From positions 35,887-99,886 of the forward strand of contig NZ_JAHMHW010000017.1 in NCBI RefSeq assembly GCF_020169515.1: a stretch of 64,000 bases of DNA. Reading direction: 5' to 3'. Below are positions 62,290 through 64,000 of this stretch, piece after piece (the stretch's first letter is position 1; each line of letters starts with the position of its first letter). A program made the position numbers and the translations under genes. The notes below the pieces were generated by a model. That model did not search any database. It was not told the origin of the DNA and saw only the letters and a list, made by a program, of their open reading frames with translations. The stretch comes from Paenibacillus vietnamensis. Lineage in GTDB: Bacteria > Bacillota > Bacilli > Paenibacillales > Paenibacillaceae.

Positions 62290-63381
62290 TTGTTAAGCGT
62301 GGATATTGTAGTGATCGGCGCCGGCCAGGCCGGCTTGGCCGCCGGTTACGAGCTGCAGCGGGCGAATCGGGATTTTCTGCTGCTCGACAAGGGGAGCTTT
62401 ATCGGCGAAAGCTGGAGAAGCCGGTACGATTCGCTCCGGCTGTTCACGCCCCGCAGGTACAGCGCGCTGCCGGGATTGCCTATGAAGGGGAAGCGCTGGG
62501 GCTACCCGCATAAGGACGAAATCGCCGATTATTTGGCGGAGTACCAGAGCAAGTATGCGCTGCCCGTTCAGCTGCTAACGGATGTGACGTCACTGACTGC
62601 CCGAGATGGCAGGTTCTGGATCGCCACCAGTAAAGGAGAGCTCGAAGCGAGACAGGTCATCGTGTCGACCGGACCGTTCCAGCGCCCGTATTGCCCGGAG
62701 TTTGGCAGCGCGCTTGGCTCGGCGGTGACCCAGCTCCATACGGCGGACTATAAAAATCCGGAGCAGCTGCCGGGCGAACGTGTTCTCGTCGTAGGTGCCG
62801 GTAATTCGGGCGCTCAAATCGCGCTGGAGCTGTCGGCGAAGAAAAAGGTTTATTTGTCGGCCTCCCATGCGATCAATTACATGCCTTACCGCTTCTTGGG
62901 TAGAAGCCTGTTCTGGTGGTATGAGCGGATCGGTTTGCTGCGGAAAGGTCCGGACAGCCGGATTGGCAAAAAACTGGCGGCGAAAAAAGATCCTCTGTAC
63001 GGCTACGAGCTGAAGGAGGCGATCGACCGGGGCGAGGTTGATTTGCTGCCGCGGACGATTGGGGCGAAGGAACGCAGGCTGCTTTTGGAGGGCGGAGCCG
63101 ATATCGAGGTCGACGCCGTCGTCTGGGCAACGGGTTTTAAGCCGGACTACAGCTGGATTGACATTCCGGATGCTTTCGGCACTGGCGGGACGCCTGTTCA
63201 TGATCGCGGAGTAAGCCCGGTGCGCGGTCTGTATTTTGTCGGGCTGCCCTGGCAATCATGCAGAGGCTCGGCTTTGATCGGCTGGGTGCACCGCGACGCG
63301 AAATACATAAGTCAAATCGTCCGGCAGCACGAGCCGAAAATTTCCTTGCAGCGGCAGAGCTCTGTTGCCAGACCGTTGTAA
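62290..63381 (+). CDS. FAD/NAD(P)H flavin-containing monooxygenase (CzcO-like)
   Basis: Flavoprotein of about 363 residues. The FAD Rossmann motif is VVIGAGQAGLAAGYEL near the N terminus, GESWRSRYDSLRLFTP is the usual post-FAD segment, the NADPH motif is VLVVGAGNSGAQIALEL (about 172-188), and the family ATG motif is VWATGFKPDYSWI. The TTG at 62290 is chosen for AGGGAGG 8 bases upstream; the frame is open back to 61963 but that part overlaps the PKS gene. It would oxygenate a heteroatom or carbonyl, possibly sulfur in the locus product. It is the last gene before a strong terminator. Confidence 0.9.
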   Translation: MLSVDIVVIGAGQAGLAAGYELQRANRDFLLLDKGSFIGESWRSRYDSLRLFTPRRYSALPGLPMKGKRWGYPHKDEIADYLAEYQSKYALPVQLLTDVTSLTARDGRFWIATSKGELEARQVIVSTGPFQRPYCPEFGSALGSAVTQLHTADYKNPEQLPGERVLVVGAGNSGAQIALELSAKKKVYLSASHAINYMPYRFLGRSLFWWYERIGLLRKGPDSRIGKKLAAKKDPLYGYELKEAIDRGEVDLLPRTIGAKERRLLLEGGADIEVDAVVWATGFKPDYSWIDIPDAFGTGGTPVHDRGVSPVRGLYFVGLPWQSCRGSALIGWVHRDAKYISQIVRQHEPKISLQRQSSVARPL

Positions 63382-63401
63382 TTGGTGGAGTAAAATAGAC
63401 A

Positions 63402-63439
63402 GGGCCGATGCATGCTTCAGGCATGCACCGGCCCTTTTT
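63402..63439. terminator. Intrinsic terminator between convergent genes
   Basis: GGGCCGATGCATGC / GCATGCACCGGCCC stem followed by TTTTT on the plus strand. It ends the biosynthetic run and may also serve the small minus-strand gene. Confidence 0.88.
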
Positions 63440-63443
63440 GCGT

Positions 63444-63599
63444 TTATTCGTCGTCCAGCTGTTCCCGTTCCTCGGCTTGCTCCTGCACGGAAGAAGCGGC
63501 TTGCGGGTTTTCCTCTTTCACATACTCATCCTGATCGCTTCCCCAGACGAAATCGTAGTTGGTGATGTCGGGGCGGTAAGGCTTGTTTTTGTCGTTCAC
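63444..63599 (-). CDS. Small acidic 51-residue protein, unknown function
   Basis: Minus-strand gene with GTG start at 63599 behind AAGGAGTGAG. The product begins MNDKNKPYRPDITNYDFVWG and continues SDQDEYVKEE with a Gln/Glu-rich, strongly acidic tail ending LDDE. No TM segment or cysteine. It is convergent with the monooxygenase gene. I recognise no family; small acidic proteins of this kind are common hypotheticals in Paenibacillus-like genomes. Confidence 0.6.
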   Translation of the reverse strand: MNDKNKPYRPDITNYDFVWGSDQDEYVKEENPQAASSVQEQAEEREQLDDE

Positions 63600-63792
63600 A
63601 TGACTCACTCCTTCTCGGCAAGTATGTGAATTTCATCGCGGATTTATTCAAGTGCGTATAATTTCTTGGCTTTCCCGCTGCACAGTGTGTCTAGACATAA
63701 ATGCGCAGTCACAAGCTGGACAATTTCGCTATAATTGCTGCTGACTTGCGGGTAACTGATTTCCAGCCTCCGTATCTTCCGGCGGGGGCATT

Positions 63793-63998
63793 ATTCGGCT
63801 GCAGATAGTGCAGTAGAATGCTGAGCAGGAGCACTTTTCCGCAGTTCTGTTGCAGGAAGTGCAGAAGTAAAGGCCGTGCACGGCGGAAATCGCCCATATG
63901 GGCGCGAATCGGCGATGTAGATCTGCTGCAGAAAGTGCAGCAGATCGCTAGTCAGCCCAGCTTTTGGCTCATTCTGCTGCAGGAAATGCAGCAGAATG
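63793..63998. repeat. Four dispersed hairpin repeats (TTCTGCTGCA-ggaaa-TGCAGCAGAA type)
   Basis: Units at 63793-63819, 63845-63866, 63920-63946 and 63970-63998, 50-75 bases apart. Units 3 and 4 are perfect inverted repeats with a 5-base purine loop; units 1 and 2 are decayed. No gene is evident from 63600 to the window end, so this is an intergenic REP-like cluster. The 190 bases before it show nothing else. Confidence 0.8.
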
Positions 63999-64000
63999 TG

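Noticed and set aside
63793..63998. CRISPR array
   Set aside because: The repeats are self-complementary hairpins of unequal quality with irregular spacing and no cas genes nearby.

Overview
The window looks like chromosome of a Paenibacillus-type soil Bacillota. Supporting signs are strong AGGAGG ribosome sites, several AraC regulators, a YesM/YesN-type two-component pair, CcpA-type cre sites, an S-layer-homology (SLH) surface protein and very large multidomain secreted carbohydrate enzymes. No rRNA, tRNA, CRISPR array, insertion sequence or origin was seen.

Layout. 1-1472: end of a KtrA potassium-channel regulator and an rRNA/tRNA methyltransferase. 1682-5434: two AraC regulators around an SGNH esterase, then a tandem VOC protein. 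5671-18255: a rhamnogalacturonan-I (RG-I) locus holding a 1.9k-residue secreted PL11 lyase fused to two CE12 acetylesterases, a YesS-like membrane AraC regulator and an LplABC-type oligosaccharide importer without its own ATPase. The lyase and importer share a homologous promoter, and cre sites mark carbon catabolite control. 18319-23651: a YkuK protein, a TetR pseudogene and a secreted GH30 enzyme. 23656-27808: a MarR regulator with a clear operator and a heterodimeric ABC exporter. 27868-30504: a LysM-GMC oxidoreductase and an AraC regulator.

30692-50349 is a rhamnose-glycan locus: binding lipoprotein, histidine kinase, response regulator, RbsA/RhaT-like ATPase, two permeases, a second binding lipoprotein, two GH78 alpha-L-rhamnosidases each ending in a cohesin-like plus a dockerin-like module, and between them a cohesin + triple-SLH protein. 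This reads as a small cell-surface, cellulosome-like assembly devoted to rhamnosidases and is the most interesting system in the window. With the RG-I locus it makes a full pathway: cut and deacetylate RG-I outside, import oligosaccharides, trim rhamnose at the surface, import rhamnose.

50463-63439 is an unusual biosynthetic locus: phosphopantetheinyl transferase, two tiny peptides, MarR, AhpD-like protein, 14-TM exporter, LuxE/PaaK-like adenylating enzyme, IscU-like scaffold, cysteine desulfurase, acyl carrier protein, fatty acyl-AMP ligase, an ACP-KS polyketide synthase whose acyltransferase has lost its catalytic serine and is interrupted by a 19-unit minisatellite, and a flavin monooxygenase. 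The final 200 bases hold four dispersed hairpin repeats.
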